64,000 nt of DNA from Litorilinea aerophila (GTDB lineage Bacteria; Chloroflexota; Anaerolineae; Caldilineales; Caldilineaceae), in assembly GCF_006569185.2 (NCBI RefSeq), contig NZ_VIGC02000009.1:62001-126000 (forward strand). The letters run 5' to 3'. A program made the translations under genes and the position numbers. Every line of letters begins with the position of its first letter. The stretch's first letter is position 1. Below, in pieces: positions 20,106 through 31,417 of this stretch. The notes under the pieces were generated by a model. That model saw only the letters and a program-made list of their open reading frames with translations. It did not search any database and had not been told where the DNA came from.

Positions 20106-20134
20106 CAAAAAGGGCGAGTATCAGTGACCCGCCC
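20106..20134 (-). terminator. Intrinsic terminator after the flippase-like gene
   Basis: Read on the minus strand, GGGCGGGTCACTGATACTCGCCC forms an imperfect GC-rich stem (outer arms 20112-20116 and 20130-20134) and is followed by TTTTTG. It sits about 42 bases beyond the stop of the flippase-like gene. Confidence 0.7.
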
Positions 20135-20175
20135 GGATGCAAATACGGCTGTCTGGTGCGCCTTGCCGGTTCCCC

Positions 20176-21228
20176 TCAGACATCGCCCGGCGAAGGTCGG
20201 GCCTGGACCAGCTCCTCGGCGGTGGCCTTTCTGGCGCTGTTCCCCCGCAGCCACAGGTAGCCGCCGGGCAGGCTGACCAGGTAGCCGATGAACTGCTGGA
20301 GCAGGCCCACAGCCACGCCCAACCCATAGCCCTGGCCGATGAGTTGAAAGAGGCCGGCAAAGGAGAGCTGCCGCACCCCCAGCCCGCCGGGCGAGAGGGG
20401 GACGGCCAACAGGGCAAAGACGATGATGGGGTTGATGGCCAGCACTTCCAGCAGGCTGACCTGCCCGGGGTGGATGGCCCGGGCGATGAGCCAGATGTTG
20501 ATGCTGGTAAGCACCACGATGGCCGCGCTACCCAGGCCGGTCAGGGCCAGGGCCCGGGGATGGTGGCGGTAGACGTTGAAGGCTTGGGCCAGCTTCTGCC
20601 ACACGGGCATGGTGTAGGTGGCCAGGGGCAGGCGTGACAGCAGCCGTTCTGCCAGGCGCTTCAGCCGACGGCTGAGCAGGGCAGCCACCGCCGCCAGCAG
20701 AAGCAGGGTGAAGCCCAGGCTCCCCACGGCGGCAAAGCGCAGAAAGAGGAGCCCCTGGGCGGTCAACGGGGTGCCGTCGGGCTTTCCCCACAGCAACATG
20801 GCGGATGAAGCCAGGGCCGCCGCGGCCATGAAGACGATCAGGCCCAGGAAACGGTCGATGAGGACGCTGGCCGCGGCATCCGCGGTGCGCCGGGTGTCGT
20901 GGGCCAGGGCGTACCCCCGCATCACGTCGCCGCCCACCTGCGCGGGCAGGAAATTGTTGAAGAACTCGGCCACCCACTGGTAGTGCAGAAGGCGGGGCAC
21001 AGGCACCCGGATCTCGGCAGCCCGGAGCAGCACACCCCACTTCAGCGCGCTGATGGCCACCGCGCCGGCGTAACAACTGGCGCCGGCCAGCAGCAGCCAC
21101 TTATTCGCCTGCACCATGCGCTCCCACAGCAGGCCGGGATCTTCCAGCCGGGCAAACAGCAGGTAGAGCAGGCCCAGTCCAACAGCCAGCTTCAACAGGC
21201 TGAACAGGTGTTCCCGGTATGATCTCAC
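20176..21228 (-). CDS. Membrane flippase-like protein (LPG synthase TM region / UPF0104 family)
   Basis: 350 residues from GTG 21228, which overlaps the stop of the upstream glycosyltransferase by four bases (GTGA). Six to eight hydrophobic segments are visible, starting LLKLAVGLGLLYLLFA. Family motifs are HYQWVAEFFNNFLPAQVGGDVMR (about 75-97), the Asp/Arg stretch VLIDRFLGL, and LAVPLSPGGLGVRQLSFAGLF near the C-terminus. Proteins of this group are integral-membrane and linked to lipid or glycolipid transfer. With the GT2 partner it may move a glycosylated lipid; this is inferred from context. No soluble MprF domain is present. Confidence 0.88.
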   Translation of the reverse strand: MRSYREHLFSLLKLAVGLGLLYLLFARLEDPGLLWERMVQANKWLLLAGASCYAGAVAISALKWGVLLRAAEIRVPVPRLLHYQWVAEFFNNFLPAQVGGDVMRGYALAHDTRRTADAAASVLIDRFLGLIVFMAAAALASSAMLLWGKPDGTPLTAQGLLFLRFAAVGSLGFTLLLLAAVAALLSRRLKRLAERLLSRLPLATYTMPVWQKLAQAFNVYRHHPRALALTGLGSAAIVVLTSINIWLIARAIHPGQVSLLEVLAINPIIVFALLAVPLSPGGLGVRQLSFAGLFQLIGQGYGLGVAVGLLQQFIGYLVSLPGGYLWLRGNSARKATAEELVQARPSPGDV

Positions 21229-22217
21229 TGTTTCAACCGGCCTGGGGAAACCGCTGGCACAGCCTTCTTGGGCGGCTCCACCATGACCCCCTTGGGCATG
21301 TGCTCGCGGGCAGACTTCACGTTCTGCTTCTGGGTCCAGGCCATGTCCCAGACCACGTGCCGCTCCCGACGGATGGCAAAGTCGTACCAGCCCAGGAGCC
21401 GGCTCCACCCCTCCAACACGGCCAGCAGGAAGAGCAGCCAGAGCAGCTGGATGACGCCCCACACTTCCTTGAGGGCCACCCGCAACACCCGGCGATTCTG
21501 GATGCTGCTGACCGCATAGCCATATTTGTGCTTCAAATAGAGGTGGCCCGCGTGGTTCCGCCGGCGCTGGCGCACAAAGTCGCTGATGGTGGTGGGCCCG
21601 GTGTTGTAGACCACCGCATCGGGGGCATATTTGACCAGCATGCCGTGGCGGACCACCAGCGCCTCCACGAAGGCTTCATCCATGGCCACGTCGGGCGGGA
21701 TGCGGTCGAAGACCTTGCGGAAGGCGATCATCTCGCCCAGGCGGGGAATCTCCAGGCAGAGCTCATGCTCCAGACGCAGGCGCAGATGGCTGAGCAGGCC
21801 CACGATGTGATCCGGCGTGTTCACCGCCACCTTCTGGGCGCCCACCATGCCCACGTTGGGATCCTCGAACATCCGCACCAGGTGCTCCACCGCGTACTCG
21901 TCGGGAATGGTGTCGCCACTTTCCAGGACGCAGATGTCGCTGGAGGCGGCGGCCAGGAAGAGGTTCACGGCGCTGGTCTTGCCCTCCCGCCGCTCCTGCT
22001 CGATGAGCTTGATGCGGGGGTCGCGCGCCATGAACTCCCGGACGATGGGCACCGTGCGGTCGGTGCAGGCGCTGGCCACCACGATGATCTCCGCAATCTC
22101 CACCCGGTGGAGGTGCTGATCCAGCAGGGCGGTCAGCAGGTTGCCGATGTTCTCCTCCTCGTTGTAGGCCGTGACACCGACGCTACAGACGAGCTTCTCC
22201 TGGGCAGGCATAGACAT
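21225..22217 (-). CDS. Glycosyltransferase family 2, membrane-associated
   Basis: 330 residues. The GT-A fold begins SVGVTAYNEEENIGNLL (about 12-28), followed by IIVVASACTDRT (about 44), the nucleotide-sugar part VLESGDTIPDE (DxD-equivalent, about 98) and acceptor-side VFDRIPPDVAMDEAFVE. The late RRRNHAGHL corresponds to the QxxRW-type motif of processive GT2 enzymes, in altered form. A hydrophobic segment (WGVIQLLWLLFLLAVLEG, about 250) anchors it. It is translated as a coupled pair with the flippase-like gene downstream. The sugar and lipid acceptor are not predictable. Confidence 0.87.
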   Translation of the reverse strand: MSMPAQEKLVCSVGVTAYNEEENIGNLLTALLDQHLHRVEIAEIIVVASACTDRTVPIVREFMARDPRIKLIEQERREGKTSAVNLFLAAASSDICVLESGDTIPDEYAVEHLVRMFEDPNVGMVGAQKVAVNTPDHIVGLLSHLRLRLEHELCLEIPRLGEMIAFRKVFDRIPPDVAMDEAFVEALVVRHGMLVKYAPDAVVYNTGPTTISDFVRQRRRNHAGHLYLKHKYGYAVSSIQNRRVLRVALKEVWGVIQLLWLLFLLAVLEGWSRLLGWYDFAIRRERHVVWDMAWTQKQNVKSAREHMPKGVMVEPPKKAVPAVSPGRLKQ

Positions 22218-22289
22218 AACATGATTCCTTCACAAAAAACGGATAATGCAGCCGATGGATTTGCCGTTTGCCGGGCTGTTGGCCGGGCG

Positions 22290-24725
<2,436 letters not shown>

Positions 24726-24901
24726 GGCACAATCGATGGCCTGCCAGGCAGGCCCTTACCTCCACGGCCATCCCCGTTGACGCCGGGTCGGCCTACATCC
24801 AAACGCACATGAAAACAGTGCGAGGGGACAAATTCCCCCTGCCGCGCCTGATCATATCACAGCGTTTGGGCATCCACCAAAGCATTCCCAGGGTAAGGGG
24901 C

Positions 24902-25879
24902 TCACGACCGGGTGGCGTAGCCCAGCCGACGCAGCATGTTCTCCCGCCGGCGCCACTTCTCCCACACCTTCACCCACAGCTCCAGGTAGACCCGGGTGCC
25001 CAACAGCTCCTCGATCTCCCGGCGGGCCTCCTGGCCGATGCGCCGGATCATGCGGCCGCCTTCCCCCAGGACGATGCCCTTCTGGCTGGGGCGCTCCACA
25101 TAAATGACGGCCGAAATGTAGGTCAGGTTCTCGCTGCGGGGCACGAATTCGTCCACCACCACCGCGATGCTGTGGGGCACTTCCTGCTGGAGCAGGTGCA
25201 GGGCCCGCTCTCGGATGAGCTCGGCCACGATGAAGCGGGTCTGCAAATCGGTGACCTGATCCGCCGGGTAATATCGGGGCCCCAGGGGCAGGAGCTCCCG
25301 CAACAGCGCCACCAGCTCGTCCACGCCGGCGCCGGTCAGGGCGCTGAGGGCCACCCGCCGCAGGGGTTCTTCGCCCTGGGCCAGCCAGGGCAACAGCGAC
25401 GCGTACGCGTCCAGGCGAACGGCCAGCGCGCCCTCGTCGCCCTGGAACAGGTCCAGCTTGTTGCCGCCCAGCACCAGGGGCGGCAGGGTGCCCTTCTGTT
25501 GCAGCTGATGGAGCAACGTCCCGATCTGCTGGTCCTCCTCGGTCGGCGGCACGTTGATATCCACCAGCCAGAGAACCACGTCGGCATCTTCGATGGTTTC
25601 GGTGGCCACGGTGACCATGTACTCGCCCAGCTTGTGCCGGGGCTGATGGATGCCGGGGGTGTCCAGAAAGATGATCTGGGTGTCTTCCCGGGTCAAGATG
25701 CCCAGGACCTGATCCCGGGTGGTCTGGGGCTTGGGGCTGGTGATGGCGATCTTCTGCCCCAGGAGCCGGTTGAACAGGGTGGATTTGCCCACGTTGGGCC
25801 GGCCGATGACAGCCACAAAACCGCTGCGATGGTCTGCGGGCAGTTGCGCTACGTCCAGCAGGGTCGACTCACCGTCCAC
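24902..25879 (-). CDS. era: GTPase Era
   Basis: 325 residues from GTG 25879, with GGGGAG upstream. G-domain motifs are G1 GRPNVGKSTL (about 26-35), G2 region SPKPQTTRDQV, G3 LDTPGIHQPRH and G4 GGNKLD. The C-terminal KH domain has ISAVIYVERPSQKGIVLGEGG and MIRRIGQEARREIE, the RNA-binding signature. It matures the 30S subunit by binding the 16S rRNA 3' end near the membrane. The insert around PPTEEDQQIG is family-like. It heads no visible rnc cluster; folC and proS lie upstream in the same direction. Confidence 0.96.
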   Translation of the reverse strand: MDGESTLLDVAQLPADHRSGFVAVIGRPNVGKSTLFNRLLGQKIAITSPKPQTTRDQVLGILTREDTQIIFLDTPGIHQPRHKLGEYMVTVATETIEDADVVLWLVDINVPPTEEDQQIGTLLHQLQQKGTLPPLVLGGNKLDLFQGDEGALAVRLDAYASLLPWLAQGEEPLRRVALSALTGAGVDELVALLRELLPLGPRYYPADQVTDLQTRFIVAELIRERALHLLQQEVPHSIAVVVDEFVPRSENLTYISAVIYVERPSQKGIVLGEGGRMIRRIGQEARREIEELLGTRVYLELWVKVWEKWRRRENMLRRLGYATRS

Positions 25880-25906
25880 GATGCTCCCCTTTCATTGACC
25901 CAAACA

Positions 25907-27283
25907 TCAGCGGTAGGGCGACGGCGGCTTGGGCAGGTTCAGCTGAATGGTGCCGGTGGCCTCGGTGTTGGTGCGCATGCGCCAGCCAAAGGTCGCGCTC
26001 AGATACCGCATGTACGGATCCGGATTCAAGACCTGCTCGATCATGTAGGTGGAGCCGGTCAGCAGGATGATGTCGTTCTCCCCCCGCATGGACCTGGCGA
26101 TCTCCAGCGCCTGACGGGGCTCAGAAATGACCAGGATGGGCGTGTCCCCGGTGATCGCCTCCAGCTCGCTGCGGACTTTGTTGGGATCCTGGCCTTTGTA
26201 GGAGGCGCCGGTGATGATGATGGCCCGGGCCACTCGGGCCAGGGCGCCAAAGACCTCGGTGGGGATGCGGTGGCCGGAGATGCCCATGACCAGGATCTTC
26301 TGCTGGTGCTCAAACTTGCGCTGGATCTCGCCAGCCAGGGCCCGGATCTTCTCCGCATTGTGGGCGATGTCCGCGTAGATGCCCTCCTCCACCTTCCAGA
26401 AGCGCCCCAGCAGCCGCGCGTCGATGAAGCGCCGCAGGATCTGGTCCGGGTGCGCCTGGGGACAGAGATGGCGGACCACGGCAAAGCTCAGGGCCGCGTT
26501 CCACTGCTGGTAGTCGGCGCTCAGGAGGGATTCCTCCGGGATGGAGCCGCCGCAAAGCTCGGTGGCCCGCTCCGCCAGGGCGTAGACCTCCTGGCGGCCG
26601 ATCACCGTCAGGGGGGCGCCCACGTCCTCACAGACGGCCTGGATGATCTCCAGGTTGGCCGGGTCGGCATCGCTGGTGAAGAAAGGCACCCCCGGCCGGG
26701 CGATGCCGGCCTTGTCCAGGACCCGCTGCCACTGTTCCCGCCCCAGGATGTGGGCATGGTCGCTGCCCACGTTGGTGAGGACCGTGGCCTCCACGTCCAG
26801 GGCCCGGGTCTGGTCGTAGCGGCCGCCCACACCGGTCTCGATGGCGGCCCACTCCACCTGATGCTCCTCGAAGAGGGCCAGCGCCATCAGGATGGAAACC
26901 TCGTGAAAGGTGTGGACGTGGTGGGGGTTGCGCAGGGCCAGGCGCACGCAGTGGGGCTGGATGCGCTGTTGCCAGATCCGGGTCACGTCTTGCCGGCTCA
27001 CGAACTCGCCGTCGATGCTGAATCGCTCCCGGTAGTCGAACAGGTGAGGGCTCATGAAGGCGCCGGCCCGGCCGACCACGCCGCATCCCAGCTCCAGAAA
27101 ACGGCAGGTGGAGCCCTTGCCGCCGGTGCCGGCCACGTGGATCAGCCGGGTGGGATGGCCGTTGGGCCACAGGGCGCGGATGGATTCCCGCAGCAGTTCC
27201 AGCCGGGCCAGCTTGGCGGTGGACCACTCGGCATGGTAGATCTGGTCGACCGTGTTGTAGTAGGGAAAATCAGGTTGTTCCAC
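25907..27283 (-). CDS. folC: Folylpolyglutamate synthase / dihydrofolate synthase family (FolC-like Mur ligase)
   Basis: 458 residues from GTG 27283, starting five bases after the proS stop position. The ATP-binding P-loop is IHVAGTGGKGSTC (about 48-60, GTGGKGS). FMSPHLFDYRERFSIDG is the substrate-side signature, AIETGVGGRYDQT and NVGSDHAHILG the conserved metal/ATP-binding stretch, and YADIAHNAEKIRAL the Mur-ligase C-terminal motif. It adds glutamate to folates. Some residues differ from canonical FolC (for example NAEKIRAL replaces NPxG), so a related amide ligase role is possible. Confidence 0.87.
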   Translation of the reverse strand: MEQPDFPYYNTVDQIYHAEWSTAKLARLELLRESIRALWPNGHPTRLIHVAGTGGKGSTCRFLELGCGVVGRAGAFMSPHLFDYRERFSIDGEFVSRQDVTRIWQQRIQPHCVRLALRNPHHVHTFHEVSILMALALFEEHQVEWAAIETGVGGRYDQTRALDVEATVLTNVGSDHAHILGREQWQRVLDKAGIARPGVPFFTSDADPANLEIIQAVCEDVGAPLTVIGRQEVYALAERATELCGGSIPEESLLSADYQQWNAALSFAVVRHLCPQAHPDQILRRFIDARLLGRFWKVEEGIYADIAHNAEKIRALAGEIQRKFEHQQKILVMGISGHRIPTEVFGALARVARAIIITGASYKGQDPNKVRSELEAITGDTPILVISEPRQALEIARSMRGENDIILLTGSTYMIEQVLNPDPYMRYLSATFGWRMRTNTEATGTIQLNLPKPPSPYR

Positions 27284-27287
27284 AGGG

Positions 27288-29084
27288 TTATCGTCCTGGT
27301 TGAATGTCCAAAACCTCTTGGGTTAACGTCGCTTCAATCCGTGCCCGCTCGGCCTGGATGGCCTCCTGCACCGCGGGCACCAGTTCCTCCACGGCCACGG
27401 GCCGGGTTTCGCCGTTGCGCCGCAGCTTCAACTCCACCAGGCCTTCGGCCAGCCCCCGGGCGCCCACAGTCAGCCGGATGGGGATGCCCAGCAGGTCGGC
27501 GTCGTTAAACTTCACGCCGGCCCGCTCGTCCCGGTCGTCGTAGAGCACCTCCACCCCGGCGCCGATCAACGCTTCGTAGAACCGGTCTGCCGCCTCGACC
27601 ACCTGGGGCGTCCGCCCGGTGAAGAGACTCACCAGGGCGACCTGATAGGGCGCGACGGTGATGGGCCAGATGATGCCGTACTCGTCGTGGTTTTGCTCGA
27701 TGATGCTGGCCAGGAGCCGCCCGGAACCGATGCCATAGGAGCCCATGACCAGGGGCCGGGCGTTGCCCTCCTCGTCCAGGTAGGTGGCGCCCATGGCCTC
27801 GCTGTATCGGGTGCCCAGCTTGAAGATGTTGCCCACTTCGATGCCCCGGGCGGCACGCAGGGGGCTGCCACAGCGGATACAACCATGCCCTTCGGCCGCG
27901 GCCACGATGTCCGTCACCACATGGGCCTGGTAATCCCGGTCAAAGTTCACATGGCGGAAGTGGTAGTCGGGCCGATTGGCGCCGGCCACCAGGTTGGGTG
28001 ACCGGGCCACCAGGTCATCCACCACCACCAGGGCCTGGCTGCGGTCGACGCCCACCGGGGAGCCGTAGCCCGGCTCGGCGCCGATGGCCCGGATCTCCTG
28101 GTGGGTGGCCGGCCGAAGCCGGCGCGCGCCCACGGCGTTGGCCAGCTTGGTTTCGTTCAGCTCCATGTCGCCCCGCACCACGGCAAAGACGAACTGTTCG
28201 CGGGGTTCGCCGGACCCGTCTTCCTGCATCTCGGCCACCAGGAAGATGGCTTTGGCCGTCTCCGCTTCCGGGATGCCCAGATAACGAGCCAAGCCGGCGA
28301 TGGTGTCCACCCCCGGCGTGTGGACTTCCTCTCGGGGTAGGGGGGACGCCTGGGGCGGCTCCGGCTTGCGGAAGCGGGCGATCTGGCGGTTGGCCCGGTA
28401 GCCACAGGCATCGCAGAGGAGCAGGGTATCCTCGCCCACGGGGGTCAGGGCCATAAACTCGTGGGCCATGCTGCCGCCCATCATGCCGGTGTCGCTCTCC
28501 ACGGCCATCACATCCAGGCCACAGCGCCGGAAAATGTTAAAGTACGCCTGGTAGATCCGGGGGTAAAAGGCGTCCAGGCCGGCCTGATCCCGGTCGAAGG
28601 AGTAAGCGTCCTTCATGGTGAACTCCCGCACCCGGATCAGGCCGCCCCGGGGCCGGGGCTCGTCGCGAAACTTGGTCTGGATCTGGTAGAGCAGCAGGGG
28701 GAGCTGTCGATAGCTGCGCACCACCTGCTGGACCAGTTCGGCCATGGCCTCTTCGTGGGTCATGGCCAGGCAGTAGGCCCGGCCGTTGCGGTCGGTGAAG
28801 CGGGCCATATCGTCGCCGATCTGGTACCAGCGGCCGCTGCGCTGCCAGAGCTCGGCCGGATGGACCAGGGGCAGGCTCACCTCCTGGCCGCCGATGGCGT
28901 CCATCTCCTCCCGCATGATGGCCTCGATCTTGGCCTTTACCCGCTGCCCCAGGGGCAGGAAGTCGAAGATGCCGGCCGCGAGCTGATGCACCAGGCCGGC
29001 CCGCAGCAGCAGGCGATGGCTGGCGCTCTCGGCGTCGGCAGGAACTTCCCGCAGGGTTCGGAAAAACAGTCGTGACATGCGCAT
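27288..29084 (-). CDS. proS: Prolyl-tRNA synthetase (bacterial type with INS editing domain)
   Basis: 598 residues. Class II motif 1 is GIFDFLPLGQRVKAKIE (about 38-54), motif 2 IQTKFRDEPRPRGGLIRVREFTMKD-like (about 138-160) and motif 3 GSYGIGSGRLLASIIEQ (about 430). The insertion domain (about 220-395) carries FVFAVVRGDMELNETKL and PVGVDRS, the editing region that clears mischarged alanine. The C-terminal anticodon domain includes YDDRDERAGVKFNDADLLG. ATG 29078 (MSRLFFRTL) is a slightly shorter, equally plausible start. The gene lies in a close leftward run with the thioredoxin-like gene and folC. Confidence 0.96.
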   Translation of the reverse strand: MRMSRLFFRTLREVPADAESASHRLLLRAGLVHQLAAGIFDFLPLGQRVKAKIEAIMREEMDAIGGQEVSLPLVHPAELWQRSGRWYQIGDDMARFTDRNGRAYCLAMTHEEAMAELVQQVVRSYRQLPLLLYQIQTKFRDEPRPRGGLIRVREFTMKDAYSFDRDQAGLDAFYPRIYQAYFNIFRRCGLDVMAVESDTGMMGGSMAHEFMALTPVGEDTLLLCDACGYRANRQIARFRKPEPPQASPLPREEVHTPGVDTIAGLARYLGIPEAETAKAIFLVAEMQEDGSGEPREQFVFAVVRGDMELNETKLANAVGARRLRPATHQEIRAIGAEPGYGSPVGVDRSQALVVVDDLVARSPNLVAGANRPDYHFRHVNFDRDYQAHVVTDIVAAAEGHGCIRCGSPLRAARGIEVGNIFKLGTRYSEAMGATYLDEEGNARPLVMGSYGIGSGRLLASIIEQNHDEYGIIWPITVAPYQVALVSLFTGRTPQVVEAADRFYEALIGAGVEVLYDDRDERAGVKFNDADLLGIPIRLTVGARGLAEGLVELKLRRNGETRPVAVEELVPAVQEAIQAERARIEATLTQEVLDIQPGR

Positions 29085-29088
29085 GGCG

Positions 29089-29520
29089 TCAGGCGTCCGT
29101 CCGTTCGGTGTCTGTGTCTGCCAGCAAGTGGGCCACCCTCTCCTTCAGCTCGGCGTAGTCGCACAGGCCGACCTGGCGGTGCACCTCCACACCCCGGCGG
29201 AAAAAGAGCAGGGTGGGCAGGCCCATCACCTGGTACCGGGCCGGCGTCTCGGGATTTTCGTCCACGTCCAGGGCGGCCACGGCCAGCTGCTGGCCGAAGT
29301 CGGCCGCCAGGAAGTCCACGTAGGCGGCCATGATGGTGCAGGGCTGGCACCACTCGGCCCAGAAGTCCACCACCAGGAGCCGCTCTTCCCCGGCCAGGGC
29401 CGCGGCGAAATCGGCGTCGGTGAGGATCCGGGGCTCGGGCGGGCGAGTTGACGGCTCGGCAGGTGGCGCTTCCTGGACCGCGGGCCGGCGGGCCAGGCGC
29501 TTCCAGAGGCGGCCCATCAT
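29089..29520 (-). CDS. Thioredoxin-family protein
   Basis: 143 residues: a 40-residue charged N-terminal tail, then a thioredoxin fold. The active site reads DFWAEWCQPCTIM (about 52-64), CxxC with Gln-Pro in the loop rather than the usual Gly-Pro. The cis-Pro is in MGLPTLLFFRRG (about 100). No signal peptide is seen, so it is cytoplasmic. It lies in an operon-like run: its start overlaps the EcsC-family gene by four bases and proS starts four bases later. General protein disulfide reduction is the simplest role. Confidence 0.85.
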   Translation of the reverse strand: MMGRLWKRLARRPAVQEAPPAEPSTRPPEPRILTDADFAAALAGEERLLVVDFWAEWCQPCTIMAAYVDFLAADFGQQLAVAALDVDENPETPARYQVMGLPTLLFFRRGVEVHRQVGLCDYAELKERVAHLLADTDTERTDA

Positions 29521-30416
29521 GGCCGCTCCTCCTGGCCGCCGGCGTGGTCTCGTTCCCGGCGGCCCAACCTGGCCAGGCGATCCCGCAGGTCTCCGCCGGC
29601 CGTCCAGACCACCTGGGCCGCCTGTTCGCCCAGGCGTCGGGGGTTCAGGTCGGGCAGCAACTGGGGCATCTCGAGCCTGCGCAGGGAATCCACCAGGTGA
29701 CGCCGCCGGCTGCGGGCGCCCTCCTTCAGGCCGTCCACCAGCTCTTCCAGCCAGGTGACTATCTTGCGCTCATCGACGCCGGTGATGGCCCGCAGGCTCT
29801 CCTCCCAGGAGGGCATGGCCTCTGGCCCCAGGGAGAAGTAGGCGTGGGCCCGGCGGCCGATGACGTAGGTGGTGACCGCGTTGATGGCGCCGGCGGCGAG
29901 GGCCCCCACGATGGGGAGCGCCTTGACGGCGGAGCGGCTGGCCAGCCGTTCTGCCACGCCTTCGGCCACCCGGCGGCCAGCCTGTCCCACCAGGCGCTCC
30001 CCGCCCAGGCTGATGCCCGTGATGAGCATGATGACATTGCGCAGGCGTTCGGGCGGCAGGTCATGGCCGTACAGGGCGGCGATCTCCAGGGCCAGCTCGG
30101 TCTGCATGCGCAGGGTGATGCCGATGTCGGCCGCCGTGCCCAGGGTCAAGGTGGCCAGGGTTCCCAGCCCGGGCACCGCCGAAGCGCCGGCAGTCAGCAG
30201 GCCCACGCCGGCCGTCTGGAGGCTCTTCTGTTTGATGAGCTGCTCCACCAGGGCTTCCGGCGTGGCGTCCGGGTATGTCTGGCGCAGGGTCTGGACCCGT
30301 TCCCGGGCGGCCTCTGGGCTGGCGCTGTTGATGATGCGGGTGGCCTGGTAGGTCCAGTGTTCTACCAGATCTTTACCGCGGCCCCGCCGGGTGCCGGCCT
30401 GGCTGGATGTATCCAT
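29517..30416 (-). CDS. EcsC-family protein
   Basis: 299 residues from ATG 30416 (MDTSSQAGTRR), preceded by GGGAG. A longer frame upstream is a GC-artefact extension into the OsmC gene. The family segment VEQLIKQKSLQTAGVGLL (about 60), Gly/Ala-rich ASAVPGLGTLATLTLGTAADIG and ALPIVGALAAGAINAVTTYVIG give amphipathic/transmembrane-like stretches. EcsC-type proteins are membrane-associated and of poorly known function. Four-base overlap with the thioredoxin gene implies translational coupling. Catalytic residues are not recognisable. Confidence 0.75.
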   Translation of the reverse strand: MDTSSQAGTRRGRGKDLVEHWTYQATRIINSASPEAARERVQTLRQTYPDATPEALVEQLIKQKSLQTAGVGLLTAGASAVPGLGTLATLTLGTAADIGITLRMQTELALEIAALYGHDLPPERLRNVIMLITGISLGGERLVGQAGRRVAEGVAERLASRSAVKALPIVGALAAGAINAVTTYVIGRRAHAYFSLGPEAMPSWEESLRAITGVDERKIVTWLEELVDGLKEGARSRRRHLVDSLRRLEMPQLLPDLNPRRLGEQAAQVVWTAGGDLRDRLARLGRRERDHAGGQEERP

Positions 30417-30450
30417 GGCTTGCTTGCTCCCTTTCCCAATGCCGGGGGGC

Positions 30451-30882
30451 TTATCCCGTTCCCGGCTCCGGCCTGCTCTCTCGAATTTCAAAGTCGTGGG
30501 TGATCTGGGCGACGCCGGAGAGGGTGGCATGGACGCCGCAGTACTTTTCAATGCTCAGGTTGATGGCCCGCTCCACCTTGGCGGGATCCAGCCCCCGACC
30601 GGTGATCACGTAGTGCATGTGGATGGTCTTCCAGGGCCGGGGCCACTCCTCGCCCCGCTGGCCATCCAGGAGCACTTCCACATCTTCCACAGGTTGCCGC
30701 TGCTTTTGGAGGATGTTGATCACATCCACCATGGAGCAGCCGCCCAGCCCCAGCAGCAACATCTGCATGGGGCTCACCCCTGGACCTTCCCCCCCACCGG
30801 ACATGAGGGCTGCCCGTCCGTTGGCGTCAATGCCCAGGTATGTCTTGTCTTCGATCCACTTGACCCGCGCGGTGCCAGGCAT
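30451..30882 (-). CDS. OsmC-family peroxiredoxin-like protein
   Basis: 143 residues from ATG 30882 with AAGGAG before it. The two reactive cysteines of the OsmC/Ohr fold are present: LGLGGCSMVDVINILQKQ (Cys about 48) and EKYCGVHATLSGVA (Cys about 114). The helix-strand layout DVEVLLDGQ and MHYVITGRGLD fits. OsmC proteins detoxify organic hydroperoxides using thiols. The gene is the first of a leftward run with the EcsC-family gene 34 bases further on, and is divergent from the acyl-CoA ligase gene. Confidence 0.87.
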   Translation of the reverse strand: MPGTARVKWIEDKTYLGIDANGRAALMSGGGEGPGVSPMQMLLLGLGGCSMVDVINILQKQRQPVEDVEVLLDGQRGEEWPRPWKTIHMHYVITGRGLDPAKVERAINLSIEKYCGVHATLSGVAQITHDFEIRESRPEPGTG

Positions 30883-31417
30883 GCTTGCTCCTTGTTGAAC
30901 TGAATGGTGAACTGAATGTTGAAACTGAATTGCACTCTCTTCTCTAGAGAAACCCCAGCCTTGGGCCGATGATTGAAATCATCGGCTGGCACATCCCATG
31001 AATGTTGGCCTGTGAATGTTGGCCTGCCCTGATTTGTGATGAACTCCGGCTCCTGAATCTTCACCCTCGGCTGGTCGCGGCGTCCATTCTAACCGGGCCT
31101 TCAATACTCCGTCAATCCACGCCGCAATCAATTTGTGCTATACTTAGCCTACTACCGATTCGCCGTACAATCATGGGTGCTTCGGACGGACAGCTCCCCC
31201 CAGATCGGCGTCCAGGGCCAGCACCTTCGTTCATCTCCAGGGCGCGCCGTGGAAGTACCGTGCCCTGGAAAACAGTACGTTGTCCTGTCCGGTATTGTTC
31301 CCGTGCCAGGCCACCCCATGTTGTGGTCCATATCGATGTCGATATCAGGATCATCATGGTCGAAATCGTAGACTTCAGGCCGATACGGGATGGTTTCAAT
31401 TGACCAAGGAGGGCGCC
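30883..31417. promoter_or_regulatory. Divergent intergenic region between OsmC-like and acyl-CoA ligase genes
   Basis: 535 bases without a credible gene. It is more AT-rich than the flanks and has a short direct repeat, GAATGTTGGCCTG twice at about 31,001-31,026. GAACTGAATG-type short repeats lie at about 30,897-30,925. Promoters for both directions are expected here; no specific box is claimed. A small hairpin GCCTTGGGCCGATG lies near 30,957. Confidence 0.35.

Noticed and set aside
24809-27508. 899-codon plus-strand frame spanning era and folC
   Set aside because: It crosses two recognisable minus-strand genes and their boundary and shows no domain.
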